Assembly: GCF_014635065.1 (NCBI RefSeq)
Contig: NZ_BMCG01000001.1
Coordinates: 186,001 to 250,000 of the forward strand
Length of the DNA: 64,000 nucleotides
Origin: Oxalicibacterium flavum
Lineage (GTDB): Bacteria > Pseudomonadota > Gammaproteobacteria > Burkholderiales > Burkholderiaceae_D
Reading direction: 5' to 3'
Shown here one piece after another: positions 1 to 8,828 of this stretch (its first letter is position 1; every line of letters begins with the position of its first letter). The notes beneath the pieces were generated by a model. The model did no database searches. It saw only the letters and a list, made by a program, of their open reading frames with translations, and had not been told where the DNA came from. The position numbers and the translations under genes are program-made.

Positions 1-441
1 CCAGTCCAGCACTTCCACCGATTCGATGCGTTCGCTGACCTCGAGACCGTAGGCGCCGATGTTCTGGATCGGCGCCGCACCCACGGTGCCCGGAATCAGG
101 GCCAGGTTCTCCAGCCCCGGCACGCCCTGTTCCAGCAGCGACATGACGCTGGCGTGCCAGTTCTCGCCCGATGCCACCGTCACACGGATCGCGTCGGCCG
201 CGCTGCGGTCGATCTCCATGCCGCGCAGATCGACCTTGACCGTCAGTCCCGGCAGGTCGCGCGTCAGCAGGATGTTGCTGCCGCCGCCTAGAAAGAAGGC
301 ACCGCCGTGCACGCGGCACTGTTCGATCAGGTCTGGAAGCTGGTCACGGGAATGCAGGACGGCGAAGCGCTCGGCCTGGACGGCGATGCCGAAGGTGTTG
401 AGCGACGCCAGTGGCCTGGCGGCTTCGAGGGAAAGTTTCAT
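1..441 (-). CDS. murB: UDP-N-acetylenolpyruvoylglucosamine reductase MurB (C-terminus beyond window)
   Basis: Cytoplasmic flavoenzyme of peptidoglycan precursor synthesis that uses NADPH to reduce UDP-GlcNAc-enolpyruvate to UDP-MurNAc. The visible 147 codons are the FAD-binding PCMH half. They contain LNTFGI near residue 14, the flavin motif GGGSNILL near residue 52, and the family block [19 protein letters not shown] near residue 113. The ATG at 441 gives [19 protein letters not shown], a normal MurB start. The substrate-binding half lies left of the window. It is divergent from the YajQ gene across about 165 bp, so the two genes share a promoter region. Confidence 0.95.
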   Translation of the reverse strand, partial: MKLSLEAARPLASLNTFGIAVQAERFAVLHSRDQLPDLIEQCRVHGGAFFLGGGSNILLTRDLPGLTVKVDLRGMEIDRSAADAIRVTVASGENWHASVMSLLEQGVPGLENLALIPGTVGAAPIQNIGAYGLEVSERIESVEVLDW

Positions 442-606
442 AGCCCGTCATTATATGCCCGCGCCGCTCCCCCGGTCTGCCGCCGCGATACGATCCGCGC
501 CATGGCAAGACTAGCCTCCATCCCCGCAATTCCTGCGGTTTTCCGGCCCATCGTCGCCGATGACAGGCTAAAATGCGCGCTGAACAAGACATCCGGGAGA
601 ACAAGC

Positions 607-1092
607 ATGCCTTCATTTGATACCGTATCCGAAGCCAACATGGTCGAAGTCAAGAATGCCGTTGACCAGGCCGGCAAGGAAATCTCCACACGTTTCGACT
701 TCAAGGGCAGCGACGCCCGCGTCGAACAGAAAGAACGCGAACTGACCGCCTATGCCGATTCCGAATTCCAGCTCGGCCAGGTGCGCGACGTGCTGACCGC
801 CAAGCTGGTCAAGCGCAACGTCGATGTGCGTTTTCTCGACCAGGGCAAGATCGAGAAGATCGGCGGCGACAAGGTCAAGCAGGTCATCAAGATCAAGAAC
901 GGCATCGAAAGCGAAGCCGCCAAGAAGATCGTACGCATCATCAAGGACAGCAAAATGAAGGTACAGGCCAGCATCCAGGGCGATGCGGTGCGCGTGACCG
1001 GCGCCAAGCGCGATGACCTCCAGGCCACGATGGCGATGCTGCGCAAGGAAGTGTCGGACCTGCCGCTGGAATTCAACAACTTCCGCGACTGA
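607..1092 (+). CDS. yajQ: YajQ family nucleotide-binding protein
   Basis: 161 residues, the usual YajQ length, starting [20 protein letters not shown]. The tandem ferredoxin-like fold core is recognisable from the [11 protein letters not shown] block near residue 27, the [19 protein letters not shown] block near residue 91, and the C-terminal PLEFNNFRD ending. Known family members bind nucleotides, and a Xanthomonas homologue is a cyclic-di-GMP effector; the role here is not shown by sequence. A GGGAGA Shine-Dalgarno sits 6 nt before the ATG. An upstream in-frame extension to 307 is not used, because it overlaps murB and lacks family similarity. Confidence 0.93.
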   Translation: MPSFDTVSEANMVEVKNAVDQAGKEISTRFDFKGSDARVEQKERELTAYADSEFQLGQVRDVLTAKLVKRNVDVRFLDQGKIEKIGGDKVKQVIKIKNGIESEAAKKIVRIIKDSKMKVQASIQGDAVRVTGAKRDDLQATMAMLRKEVSDLPLEFNNFRD

Positions 1093-1175
1093 TCCACGCC
1101 CATCCATTCTTCCACGGCCGCCTGCTGCAACCTGCACACGCGGCCGTTTTCCTGAGTCGATCCTTGCCGGAGCCC

Positions 1176-1811
1176 ATGATGAGACTGCCGCTTTCGACCG
1201 CAATCCTGCTTCTGTGCACTTCGTTGGCCCACGCCTCGGAGATCAGTGTAGTTGGCCTGTTTCCCGGCAAGGCCGTGCTCGTCATCGACGGCAAGGCGCC
1301 GCGCACCTATTCGGTCGGCAACACCGTCGCACCGGAAATCCGCCTGCTCGAGGTCGATCAGGGCAGCGCGACCTTCGATGCAGGCGGCAGACGCCAGCGC
1401 ATCGACCTCGGCCATCACGTCAATCGCATCGCGCCGTCGGGCAATGCCAGCGTCACGCTGAAGGCCGACCATCGCGGTCATTTCATGGTGCAGGGGCAGA
1501 TCAACGGCGGCATGACCCGCATGCTGGTCGACACCGGCGCCTCCGCGATCGCGCTGCCTGCGGGCGACGCGCGCCGGCTCGGCATCGACTACCGGCGCGG
1601 CCAGCCGATCCAGATCAATACCGCCAACGGCGTGACGACCGGCTGGATGGTCATGCTCAACAGCGTGCGCATCGGCGACATCACCGTCAACCAGATCGAG
1701 GGCGTAGTGCAGGAAAACGGCCTGCCCTTCGCCCTGCTCGGCATGTCCTTCCTCAAGCGCATGGAAATGCGCCGCGATGGCGACGAGATGACGCTGACCA
1801 AGCGTTACTGA
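1176..1811 (+). CDS. Periplasmic retropepsin-like aspartic protease (clan AA)
   Basis: 211 residues. A signal peptide is visible at 1-20 (hydrophobic LLLCTSLAHA before SEIS). The C-terminal half is a single-lobe aspartyl protease domain: the catalytic motif LVDTGAS lies at about 117-123 and the family block LLGMSFLKRM near the C-terminus. Such single-lobe enzymes act as dimers. N-terminal residues 25-90 form an uncharacterised beta-rich region common in proteobacterial TIGR02281-type proteins. The substrate is unknown. Two adjacent ATGs occur at 1176 and 1179; an in-frame TTG at 1164 is less likely. A hairpin terminator follows. Confidence 0.8.
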   Translation: MMRLPLSTAILLLCTSLAHASEISVVGLFPGKAVLVIDGKAPRTYSVGNTVAPEIRLLEVDQGSATFDAGGRRQRIDLGHHVNRIAPSGNASVTLKADHRGHFMVQGQINGGMTRMLVDTGASAIALPAGDARRLGIDYRRGQPIQINTANGVTTGWMVMLNSVRIGDITVNQIEGVVQENGLPFALLGMSFLKRMEMRRDGDEMTLTKRY

Positions 1812-1878
1812 TCCGTTCGGCGGCAATCCCCACCAGAAGCACCGTCACGCACAGAAATCGGCAATCCGGCGCCGCATG

Positions 1879-1915
1879 AAAAAACGGCAGGTACGTTTCC
1901 GTACCTGCCGTTTTT
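1879..1915. terminator. Bidirectional rho-independent terminator
   Basis: Stem ACGGCAGGTACG / CGTACCTGCCGT with a TTTC loop, flanked by A-run and T-run on opposite sides, so it can work on both strands. It lies between the convergent protease gene and desaturase gene. Confidence 0.9.
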
Positions 1916-1939
1916 GATCGGAGACGCGCTCCGTCAGTC

Positions 1940-3136
1940 TTATGCGTAGCTGCGCAGGCGCAGCGAGAAATCGCGCAGGGCGGCAATGCCCGACGATTCG
2001 GCGCGTGCGCACCAGTCCTGCAGTTGCTGCAGCAGCTGGTCGCGGCTCGCGTGCGAACGCTCCCACAGGCTGCCCAGTTCGACGCGCATCTCGTGCATGG
2101 TCTTGAGCTGCGTGCTGTGCTGGAACAGCGTGGTCAGCTGTTCCTTGTGCGGTTCCTGCAACTGGCTCGGCTCGCGGTGCAGCAGTTTGCGCGTGGAGCG
2201 CAGGAAGCGCGATTCGAGCTTGGCCTTTTCCTTCAGGTGTTCCAGCTCTTCGGCCCAGATGCGGCGCAGCGACTTGGCGTAGGTTGCCGTCACGTCATAG
2301 CGGTTGGCGATGACGGATTGCAGCGTATCGAAATCCAGGTGCAGCTTGCTGTTGTCGAACTTGGGCTTGGGCGCGACCTTCTTGATCTTGGCCAGACCGA
2401 CCATGGACATCATGCGGATGTACATCCAGCCGATGTCGAATTCGTACCACTTCGACGACAGCTTGGCCGAGGTACCGTAGGTGTGGTGGTTGTTGTGCAG
2501 TTCCTCGCCGCCGATGATGATGCCGATCGGGAAGATGTTGGTCGCCGCGTCGTTGCACTCGTAGTTGCGGTAGCCCCAGTAGTGGCCGATACCGTTGACG
2601 ATGCCGGCCGCGGTCAGCGGAATCCAGATCATCTGCACCGCCCACACGGTCAGGCCGATCACGCCGAACAGCGCGACGTCGATGATCAGCATCAGCGATA
2701 CGCCCAGCGCGCTGTGCCTGGTATAGACGTTGCGCTCGATCCAGTCGTCGGGCGTGCCGTAGCCGTACTTCTGCATGGTTTCCTTGTTCTTGGATTCCAT
2801 ACGGTACAGTTCGGCGCCTTCGAAGAAGACCTTCTTGATGCCCTTGACCACCGGGCTGTGCGGATCGTCCTCGGTTTCGCACTTGGCGTGGTGCTTGCGG
2901 TGGATGGCAACCCATTCCTTGGTCACCATGCCGGTGGTCATCCACAACCAGAAGCGGAAGAAGTGGGCAGCGATCGGATGCAGATCGAGACCGCGGTGCG
3001 TGGCGCTGCGGTGCAGATAGATCGTCACGCCGGCGATCGTGATGTGCGTCATGATCGCGGTGAAAATGAAGATTTCCCAACCGCTTGCGCGCGTCAGGCC
3101 GTTCGAGAGGAAGTCGAGTACTGCGTCCAGGGTCAT
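1940..3136 (-). CDS. Acyl-CoA/fatty acid delta-9-type desaturase
   Basis: Integral membrane di-iron desaturase that introduces a cis double bond into acyl chains, affecting membrane fluidity. The three histidine boxes are intact: HRSATH (about 42-47), HRKHH (79-83) and HNNHH (214-218), separated by hydrophobic membrane segments. After the catalytic core there is an extension of about 130 residues, charged and helical (LEHLKEKAKLESRFLRSTRK onward), as in other betaproteobacterial members. The start is an ATGATG pair; the second ATG (3136) has GGAG at 5 nt and is preferred over 3139. It stands alone between the terminator and a 100-bp gap. Confidence 0.9.
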   Translation of the reverse strand: MTLDAVLDFLSNGLTRASGWEIFIFTAIMTHITIAGVTIYLHRSATHRGLDLHPIAAHFFRFWLWMTTGMVTKEWVAIHRKHHAKCETEDDPHSPVVKGIKKVFFEGAELYRMESKNKETMQKYGYGTPDDWIERNVYTRHSALGVSLMLIIDVALFGVIGLTVWAVQMIWIPLTAAGIVNGIGHYWGYRNYECNDAATNIFPIGIIIGGEELHNNHHTYGTSAKLSSKWYEFDIGWMYIRMMSMVGLAKIKKVAPKPKFDNSKLHLDFDTLQSVIANRYDVTATYAKSLRRIWAEELEHLKEKAKLESRFLRSTRKLLHREPSQLQEPHKEQLTTLFQHSTQLKTMHEMRVELGSLWERSHASRDQLLQQLQDWCARAESSGIAALRDFSLRLRSYA

Positions 3137-3243
3137 CATGTCTCCGTGCGACCGCCCGGGATGGGCGTGGTCCTTAAATGGTGCCGATATCGCGTAATAC
3201 GAGAGGCACTAGTCCAAAAAATACAGTGGGATTGTATCGCGTT

Positions 3244-4602
3244 TTAACGCTGCAAGTCCTTGTTTGGCAAGGATTTTTGCTCGATCAGCCCTTGTTGCAA
3301 CTGATTGTATTGCTCATCCGTCAATCTTACTTCGCGCCGCCCCGCCGGCACCTGGATGCCGTGCTCGGCAAACAACCGCCACACCGCGCGGTTGACGTCC
3401 GACAATGCGCCGCCCCGGTGATCCGGTGAATTGACAAAGAAACCGAGCTGCAGTTCGATGCCATCCGCATTGAAAGCCACCAGCGTGGCGCCCGGCACGC
3501 GATCCGGACCCTTGCGCACGCGCTCGACACTGGTCGCAGCCTGCTCCAGCAGACGCAATGCCAGATCGACATCGGTGCGGTAATCGACCGTGATGCGGGT
3601 TGTCGCCTGTACCACATTGTCCGTCAGCGTCACGTTCTGCACCGCCGCCGATACCAGCATGTCGTTCGGCAATACCGTATCGGTACCGTCGCCACCGTGC
3701 AACACCGTGTAGCGCGTATTGATCTGCGCCACCTTGCCGCTGAATTTGTCGATGGTCACGCTGTCGCCGATGGCGAGGCTGCGCTCGAGCAGGATCACGA
3801 AGCCCGAGACGTAGCTGCTCGCCAGCCGCTGCAACCCCAGGCCGAGACCGACGCCGAGCGCCCCGCCGAACACCGACAGCACCGTCAGGTCGATGCCGAC
3901 CATCGACAGGCTGAACAGCAGCGCCAGCAGGATTAGCAGGCCGCGGCTCATGCGCGACAGCACCGCGCGCATCGACGAATGCATGCTGCCGAGCTTCATC
4001 AGGCGCTCTTCCAGCAGCGCCGACAGCCACAGCGCAAGCAGCATGGTCACGCTGACCGAGACCACCGCCTGCAGGATCGTCATCAGCGTCAAACCATTGC
4101 GGCCCAAGGGCAGCGTCACCGATTCGAGCACGTGCACGAGCTCGGGCAGCAACCCGGTCACGTGCAGCGCCATCACACCCCACACCAGCGCCGCGAAGCC
4201 TCGTTCGAACAGCACCACCGTGCCACCGACGCGACCGCCGCGCGCGAAGGTGCGATGCATCAGATAGAACCCCATGCGCACCAGCGCGAACGAACCGAAC
4301 AGGAAGGCTGCCAGCCGCAGCAGATCGACGCTGTACCAGTAGCGCAGGATCAGCGCGCCCAGCACGAGCGGCAGCAGCGTCAGCAGCGGCCACAGGATGC
4401 GGCCCAGCGTTTCTGCCGCCAGCTTGCGATGCGCCGAACCGTCGCCCGTCTCGCGCGCGGCCATGGTCTGGCGAATGCTGCGCGCGAGCCACCAGCCGAA
4501 TGCCATGCTGGCGAGCAGCACGCCAAGCTGCCATTGCAGGCCCGGATGCGCGAGATCGGTGGTCAGGTCGAGCCAGAGCGCGGAAAGCAGGCTGTTGTCC
4601 AT
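3244..4602 (-). CDS. MscS family mechanosensitive channel
   Basis: 452 residues, longer than E. coli MscS (286), with several extra N-terminal membrane helices before the conserved pore. The MscS core is clear: the glycine/alanine-rich pore helix VFGGALGVGLGLGLQRLASS, then ILLERSLAIGDSVTI, and the beta domain with DTVLPN. It should open under membrane tension and release solutes during hypoosmotic shock. MDNSLLSALW at 4602 is the sensible start; the frame is open further but there runs through the rsmB gene. It sits 13 nt downstream of rsmB, so the two are probably co-transcribed. Confidence 0.88.
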   Translation of the reverse strand: MDNSLLSALWLDLTTDLAHPGLQWQLGVLLASMAFGWWLARSIRQTMAARETGDGSAHRKLAAETLGRILWPLLTLLPLVLGALILRYWYSVDLLRLAAFLFGSFALVRMGFYLMHRTFARGGRVGGTVVLFERGFAALVWGVMALHVTGLLPELVHVLESVTLPLGRNGLTLMTILQAVVSVSVTMLLALWLSALLEERLMKLGSMHSSMRAVLSRMSRGLLILLALLFSLSMVGIDLTVLSVFGGALGVGLGLGLQRLASSYVSGFVILLERSLAIGDSVTIDKFSGKVAQINTRYTVLHGGDGTDTVLPNDMLVSAAVQNVTLTDNVVQATTRITVDYRTDVDLALRLLEQAATSVERVRKGPDRVPGATLVAFNADGIELQLGFFVNSPDHRGGALSDVNRAVWRLFAEHGIQVPAGRREVRLTDEQYNQLQQGLIEQKSLPNKDLQR

Positions 4603-4615
4603 GACGATCGCCTCG

Positions 4616-5872
4616 TTACTTCTTGCGTTCGAGCACGGCGGCGAAGAAGCCGTCGGTCTGGTGCCGGTGCGGCAGCAGCTTAAGATAGTTGTCCATCTCG
4701 AGCGCGATCTTCTGTTCGGCCAGCACATCCTTCATCGGCACGAGTACAAAATCGTCGCGCGAGGCCAGGAACTGTTCGACGATGGCGTCGTTCTCTTCCT
4801 CGAGAATGCTGCAGGTCGCATAGACGAGACGACCGCCCGGCTTGACCAGGCGCGCCGCGCCGGCCAGGATGGATTGCTGCTTTTCGTTGAGTTCGGTGAC
4901 GGCCTGCGGCGTCTGGCGCCACTTGACGTCCGGGTTGCGGCGCAGCGTGCCGAGTCCGCTGCATGGCGCGTCAACCAGCACGCGGTCGATCTTGCCAGCC
5001 AGGCGCTTGACCTTGGCGTCGTTCTCGTGCGCGATCACGACCGGGTGCACGTTCGACAGGCCGCTGCGCGCCAGGCGCGGCTTCAGTTTCGCCAGCCGCT
5101 TTTCCGAAACGTCGAATGCATACAGGCGACCGGTGTTGCGCATGGTCGCACCCAGCGACAGCGTCTTGCCGCCGGCACCGGCACAGAAGTCCACCACCAT
5201 CTCGCCGCGCCGCGCGCCGACGATCTGCGACAGCAGTTGACTGCCTTCGTCCTGCACCTCGATGGAACCGTTCTTGAACAGCGGCAGGTTCTGCAGCGCC
5301 GGCTTCTTGATCACGCGGATGCCGAGCGGTGCATATGGCATGGCTTCGCACAGGATGGGTGCCTGCGCCAGCTCCGCCACCACCTCCTCGCGGTCGGCCT
5401 TGATCGCGTTGACGCGCAGGTCGAGCGGCGCCGGACGGTTCATCGCCTGCGCCAGTTCCAGCGTGGCCTGCTCGCCGTCGCGCGCGACCAGCTTGTCGAA
5501 CAGCCAGTCCGGCAGGTTGGCGCGCAGCGATGCCGGCAGGTTGCCGCGGTCGATCTGCATCACGCGCTGCAGCCAGGCGTGCTCGTCTTCGGACAAACCT
5601 CCCAGCGCCTCGACACCCGCGGCGTCCGCCAGCCCGAGCAGCGCCATGCGACGCATCGCCGGTCCGCTGCCGGATTCGGCGAAATGCGTATAGACAGACT
5701 TGTTGCGCAGCAAGCCATAGACCGCTTCGGCGATCACGCCGCGCTCACGGCCGCCAAGACGCGGATGCTCGCGGAAATAGCGCGACAACGTGCCGTCGGC
5801 CGGTGCGGTGAAGCGCAGCACTTCGCGCAGCACTTCTTCGGTATTGCCAATGATCGCTGGGGGCAATCTCAT
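4616..5872 (-). CDS. rsmB: RsmB/NOP family 16S rRNA m5C methyltransferase
   Basis: 418 residues. The N-terminal NusB-like RNA-binding half is followed by an S-adenosylmethionine methyltransferase domain. Motif I VVDFCAGAGGKTL, motif IV VDAPCSGLGTLRRNPD and the catalytic YATCSI cysteine motif are present. RsmB methylates a cytosine of 16S rRNA. The length is slightly below the E. coli protein, so exact target specificity is inferred. The second ATG (5872) has AAGGA at 6 nt, whereas the first (5878) directly abuts the AAGGA; I use 5872. Confidence 0.9.
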   Translation of the reverse strand: MRLPPAIIGNTEEVLREVLRFTAPADGTLSRYFREHPRLGGRERGVIAEAVYGLLRNKSVYTHFAESGSGPAMRRMALLGLADAAGVEALGGLSEDEHAWLQRVMQIDRGNLPASLRANLPDWLFDKLVARDGEQATLELAQAMNRPAPLDLRVNAIKADREEVVAELAQAPILCEAMPYAPLGIRVIKKPALQNLPLFKNGSIEVQDEGSQLLSQIVGARRGEMVVDFCAGAGGKTLSLGATMRNTGRLYAFDVSEKRLAKLKPRLARSGLSNVHPVVIAHENDAKVKRLAGKIDRVLVDAPCSGLGTLRRNPDVKWRQTPQAVTELNEKQQSILAGAARLVKPGGRLVYATCSILEEENDAIVEQFLASRDDFVLVPMKDVLAEQKIALEMDNYLKLLPHRHQTDGFFAAVLERKK

Positions 5873-5947
5873 GAACATTCCTTCAATTTCAATTCAGACG
5901 AGGTAAACAAGCCGCTCTACATGCAGTGTAGCGGCGAAATAGGCGCA

Positions 5948-6562
5948 TCAGCCATCCTGCGCGACGATGCGCACGATGCCATCCCGCACACTCAGACGGT
6001 CTTCGATGAACCAGCGCACGGCAGCCGGATAGATCACGTGTTCCTGCTCCAGCACGCGTGCGGCCAGCGACTCCTCGGTGTCGTCCGGCAGCACCGGCAC
6101 CACGGCCTGCGACACGATGGGACCGTGGTCGAGCTGCGGCGTGACGAAATGCACGGTGGCGCCATGGAAGCGCACACCGGCGGTCAATGCCTGCCGGTGC
6201 GTGGCGAGGCCGACGAAACTCGGCAGCAGCGAGGGATGAATGTTGAGCATGCGGCCGCTGTAATGCAGCACGAAGGCATCGGTCAGGATGCGCATGAAGC
6301 CGGCCAGCACCACCAGATCCGGCGCATGGGCATCGATGCGTTCGCGCAGCGCGGCGTCGAAGGCGGCGCGATCCGGATAATCGGCGCTGGGCACGATCTC
6401 GGTCGGAATGCCGTATTCGGCTGCGCAGGCCAGCCCCGCCGCGTCGGCGCGATTGCTGATCACGGCCGCAACCCGGGCCGGCCATCGTTCACTTTGAGCC
6501 GCACGGAGGATCGCCTGCATGTTGCTGCCCCGTCCCGAGATCAAAATGACGATTTTTTTCAT
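5948..6562 (-). CDS. purN: Phosphoribosylglycinamide formyltransferase PurN
   Basis: Transfers a formyl group from 10-formyltetrahydrofolate to GAR in purine synthesis, in the cytoplasm. 204 residues, the family length. It begins MKKIVILISGRGSNMQAI. The catalytic region is intact: NIHPSLLPSF with the active Asn-His pair, HRQAL, GATVHFV and the DHGPIVSQ aspartate motif. An ATG three codons upstream (6571) is possible but adds no conserved sequence. No strong Shine-Dalgarno is visible. Confidence 0.95.
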   Translation of the reverse strand: MKKIVILISGRGSNMQAILRAAQSERWPARVAAVISNRADAAGLACAAEYGIPTEIVPSADYPDRAAFDAALRERIDAHAPDLVVLAGFMRILTDAFVLHYSGRMLNIHPSLLPSFVGLATHRQALTAGVRFHGATVHFVTPQLDHGPIVSQAVVPVLPDDTEESLAARVLEQEHVIYPAAVRWFIEDRLSVRDGIVRIVAQDG

Positions 6563-6662
6563 GGCGCGCATTGTACCGCAGCGCCATCGGCGATGGCCGG
6601 CAAACCTGCGATGCAGCGTGCGGATGCGGGAAGGAAGGGCCGTGCGGACGACGGCCGGAGAA

Positions 6663-7061
6663 TTACTGGAAGGAGTAGAAGACGCGGAAGGCGATTTTCT
6701 TGTCGGCCCAGAAATCGGCCGCGTCGCGGAACACGTCGAGCAGGGTCTCGCGCGCTTCCTTGTCGAACTTGGGCGTATTGGGCAACTGCTCGAGCACGAT
6801 CAGGAAGCCCGGCTGCGGACCGGCCTTGTGGGCGAGGCTGGTCAGGCAGTCGGACAGGGCATCGAAGTTCTTGCCGAAATGGCGCGGGAAGTGAAAGGCC
6901 TCGGCGATGGTGGTCAGCACCTGCTGCTTGGTCGTCGCGTGCGCGCAATGCGCATAGAGAAAATGCTGCCCGAGCGTCGCCGCTTCCGCCTGCAGGTCTG
7001 CGACGCGAAACGCACGTATCGATTGCACGACATTCGGCGGGACGGTTTTCAACAAACTCAT
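6663..7061 (-). CDS. Barstar family ribonuclease inhibitor
   Basis: 132 residues, cytoplasmic. The barstar signature is clear in FHFPRHFGKNFDALSDCLTS (about 57-76), whose acidic helix residues normally insert into the RNase active site. The C-terminus IAFRVFYSFQ matches the last barstar strand. It lies 25 nt downstream of the barnase-like gene on the same strand, so the two form a toxin-immunity unit that protects the cell from RNase retained in the cytoplasm. A Shine-Dalgarno-like GGAG/AGGA lies upstream of the ATG. Confidence 0.9.
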   Translation of the reverse strand: MSLLKTVPPNVVQSIRAFRVADLQAEAATLGQHFLYAHCAHATTKQQVLTTIAEAFHFPRHFGKNFDALSDCLTSLAHKAGPQPGFLIVLEQLPNTPKFDKEARETLLDVFRDAADFWADKKIAFRVFYSFQ

Positions 7062-7086
7062 GTAATCCTATCTCCAGCAAATAAAC

Positions 7087-7476
7087 TCAACGGCGGTATT
7101 CCTGCTCGATCACGCGGCGAAAACTGCGGTAATGATCGGCCGTGTAATAAATCTCTGCCGTACTGCGCGGCGCACCTCCGGTCACCAGGCGCCGCGCGCC
7201 GCGATTGCGGGCACGCGGCGTTTTTACGGTGAATTCGCGATAATACCCGCGCTTTTGCTGTGGCAAAACCCTTTCGTAGTTTCCGAACACCGATCCGTCC
7301 TTCTCGTACGGAAACGGCCCGCCCTGCCGGATCAATCGCAAGGTTTCCCGCGCCTCCACCGGCAATTCACTGGTGGAAATCGTGCCGGAAACCCCGCTTT
7401 CGAACGAAAAAGCGTTAAAAGAAAGTAATAATGTAGCGAAAAACAATAAAAATCGCGAAATTAATTTATTGCTCAT
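7087..7476 (-). CDS. Secreted barnase/RNase Sa-like guanyl-specific ribonuclease
   Basis: 129 residues. A signal peptide is visible (KLISRFLLFFATLLLSFNAFS, about 4-24), followed by a compact microbial RNase domain. The domain features are LPVEARETLRLI, FPYEKDGSVFGNYERVLP with the general-base Glu, YYREFTVKTP with the Arg, and the C-terminal DHYRSFRRV with the catalytic His. It should cleave single-stranded RNA after guanosine, outside or between cells. The first 60 bases of the gene are strikingly A/T-rich compared with neighbours, which may ease translation initiation or hint at transfer. Confidence 0.88.
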   Translation of the reverse strand: MSNKLISRFLLFFATLLLSFNAFSFESGVSGTISTSELPVEARETLRLIRQGGPFPYEKDGSVFGNYERVLPQQKRGYYREFTVKTPRARNRGARRLVTGGAPRSTAEIYYTADHYRSFRRVIEQEYRR

Positions 7477-7531
7477 TTTTTATTTTCCCCAAAGAAATGA
7501 CTGACGCAGGCGGCCGCCTCTACCGGCGAGC

Positions 7532-8767
7532 TCAGGAAGCCGCACGGTTTTCGCCCTCGACCCAGCGCGTGCCCTCTTCCGCCTGCTGCCGACATCCGAA
7601 GAAGGCAAGAATCTCGTTGCGGTGCGCCAATGCATCCTTGCGTCCCAGCGCCATCAACTCCCCCGTGTAGCTGCGTTCGAACAGCAGGTACGACGCCAGC
7701 GCCGCACCGCGCGCCTCGGTCGCGCCGATGCCGCCCAGCAACATGCGCACCGGGCGCGGCAGGCTGCCGACGTGGCGACTGGCGATGCTGTCGAGCCGCT
7801 CGGACGGGGCGATCGCCAGCATCTCGAGCGGACGCAGCGACGTCTTTGCACGCTGTTCGGGCGTCAGCACCGAGAGCGTCTGGTTGACGCGATTCAGGCG
7901 CTCCATGTCGCTGGCGATGCTGTCGAGGAAGATGCTCGACAGCGCATGACCGGCAATCTGCGCCAGGCTCGGATAGCGCGCATGCTCGGCCAGATCCATG
8001 GCCGGCTCGAGCAGGCGGCCGGCGCCGATCACGAGGATCTTGTCGGCGCCCAGATGGATCGCCGGCGAGATCGGCGCCACCTGCCGCATCGAACCATCGC
8101 CGAAGTATTCGCGGCGGCCTTCGCAGAAAATCGGCACCGCCGGAAAGATCAGCGGAATCGCCGCCGATGCCAGCAGGTGCTCGACCCCGATCTGGCCATG
8201 GATGGACACGCGCTGCGTGCGTACCCACGGCTTGATGTCGGCTTCGGTCTGGTAAAAGGTGATGTGGCGGCCGGCGGTATAGGAAGACGTCGTCACCGCC
8301 AGCGCATGCAGCTTGCCGCCCGCCAGCGCGGCGTCCAGCCGCGGCAGGTTCAGCATGCGGTTGAGCAGGCTGACCAGCGGCGTGTTGTCGAGCAGGGACA
8401 CCGGCGGATTGGCCTTCCATGAACGCATCAGCCAGCCGAAGGACAGCACCGACAGCCAGCGCGCGCCCGAACCCAGCACGCCGAACAGATCGGCACGATA
8501 GACCTGCTCCGCCGTGAAATGCTCCCATACACCGGCCACGCGTTCGAGGCCATTGCCGAAATCGTCTGCATGACAGGCCAGCGCGGTGGCATTGATGGCG
8601 CCGGCCGACGTGCCGGTGATGATGTCGTATGGATTGCGGTCGGACTGCCAGCCGGCCTCGCACAGGATGCCGGAGATCGCCTGCAGTACGCCTACCTGAT
8701 AGGCAGCGCGTGCGCCGCCTCCGGTCAGTACCAGACCGATTTTCTTGCTGTCTCCCATACGTTCCAT
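7532..8767 (-). CDS. Patatin-like phospholipase
   Basis: 411 residues. The patatin fold motifs are present: oxyanion hole [19 protein letters not shown], nucleophile elbow GTSAG, and the catalytic Asp in FGDGSMR. This predicts a Ser-Asp dyad acyl hydrolase acting on phospholipids or other acyl esters. No signal peptide or C-terminal beta-barrel is seen, so it is probably cytoplasmic or membrane-associated. MERMGDSKK at 8767 is the likely start; an ATG at 8758 is an alternative. The frame is open to 8854 but that segment is not family-like. Confidence 0.88.
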   Translation of the reverse strand: MERMGDSKKIGLVLTGGGARAAYQVGVLQAISGILCEAGWQSDRNPYDIITGTSAGAINATALACHADDFGNGLERVAGVWEHFTAEQVYRADLFGVLGSGARWLSVLSFGWLMRSWKANPPVSLLDNTPLVSLLNRMLNLPRLDAALAGGKLHALAVTTSSYTAGRHITFYQTEADIKPWVRTQRVSIHGQIGVEHLLASAAIPLIFPAVPIFCEGRREYFGDGSMRQVAPISPAIHLGADKILVIGAGRLLEPAMDLAEHARYPSLAQIAGHALSSIFLDSIASDMERLNRVNQTLSVLTPEQRAKTSLRPLEMLAIAPSERLDSIASRHVGSLPRPVRMLLGGIGATEARGAALASYLLFERSYTGELMALGRKDALAHRNEILAFFGCRQQAEEGTRWVEGENRAAS

Positions 8768-8828
8768 TATTCCGGCGTTTGTGCCATGGAGCAAGCTCGG
8801 AGCGAAAGCCGACGGGAAAGACCGGCCG

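Noticed and set aside
4397-7084. 895-codon plus-strand open frame
   Set aside because: It runs antisense through rsmB, purN and the barstar gene, all of which have strong motifs; no recognisable domain of its own.
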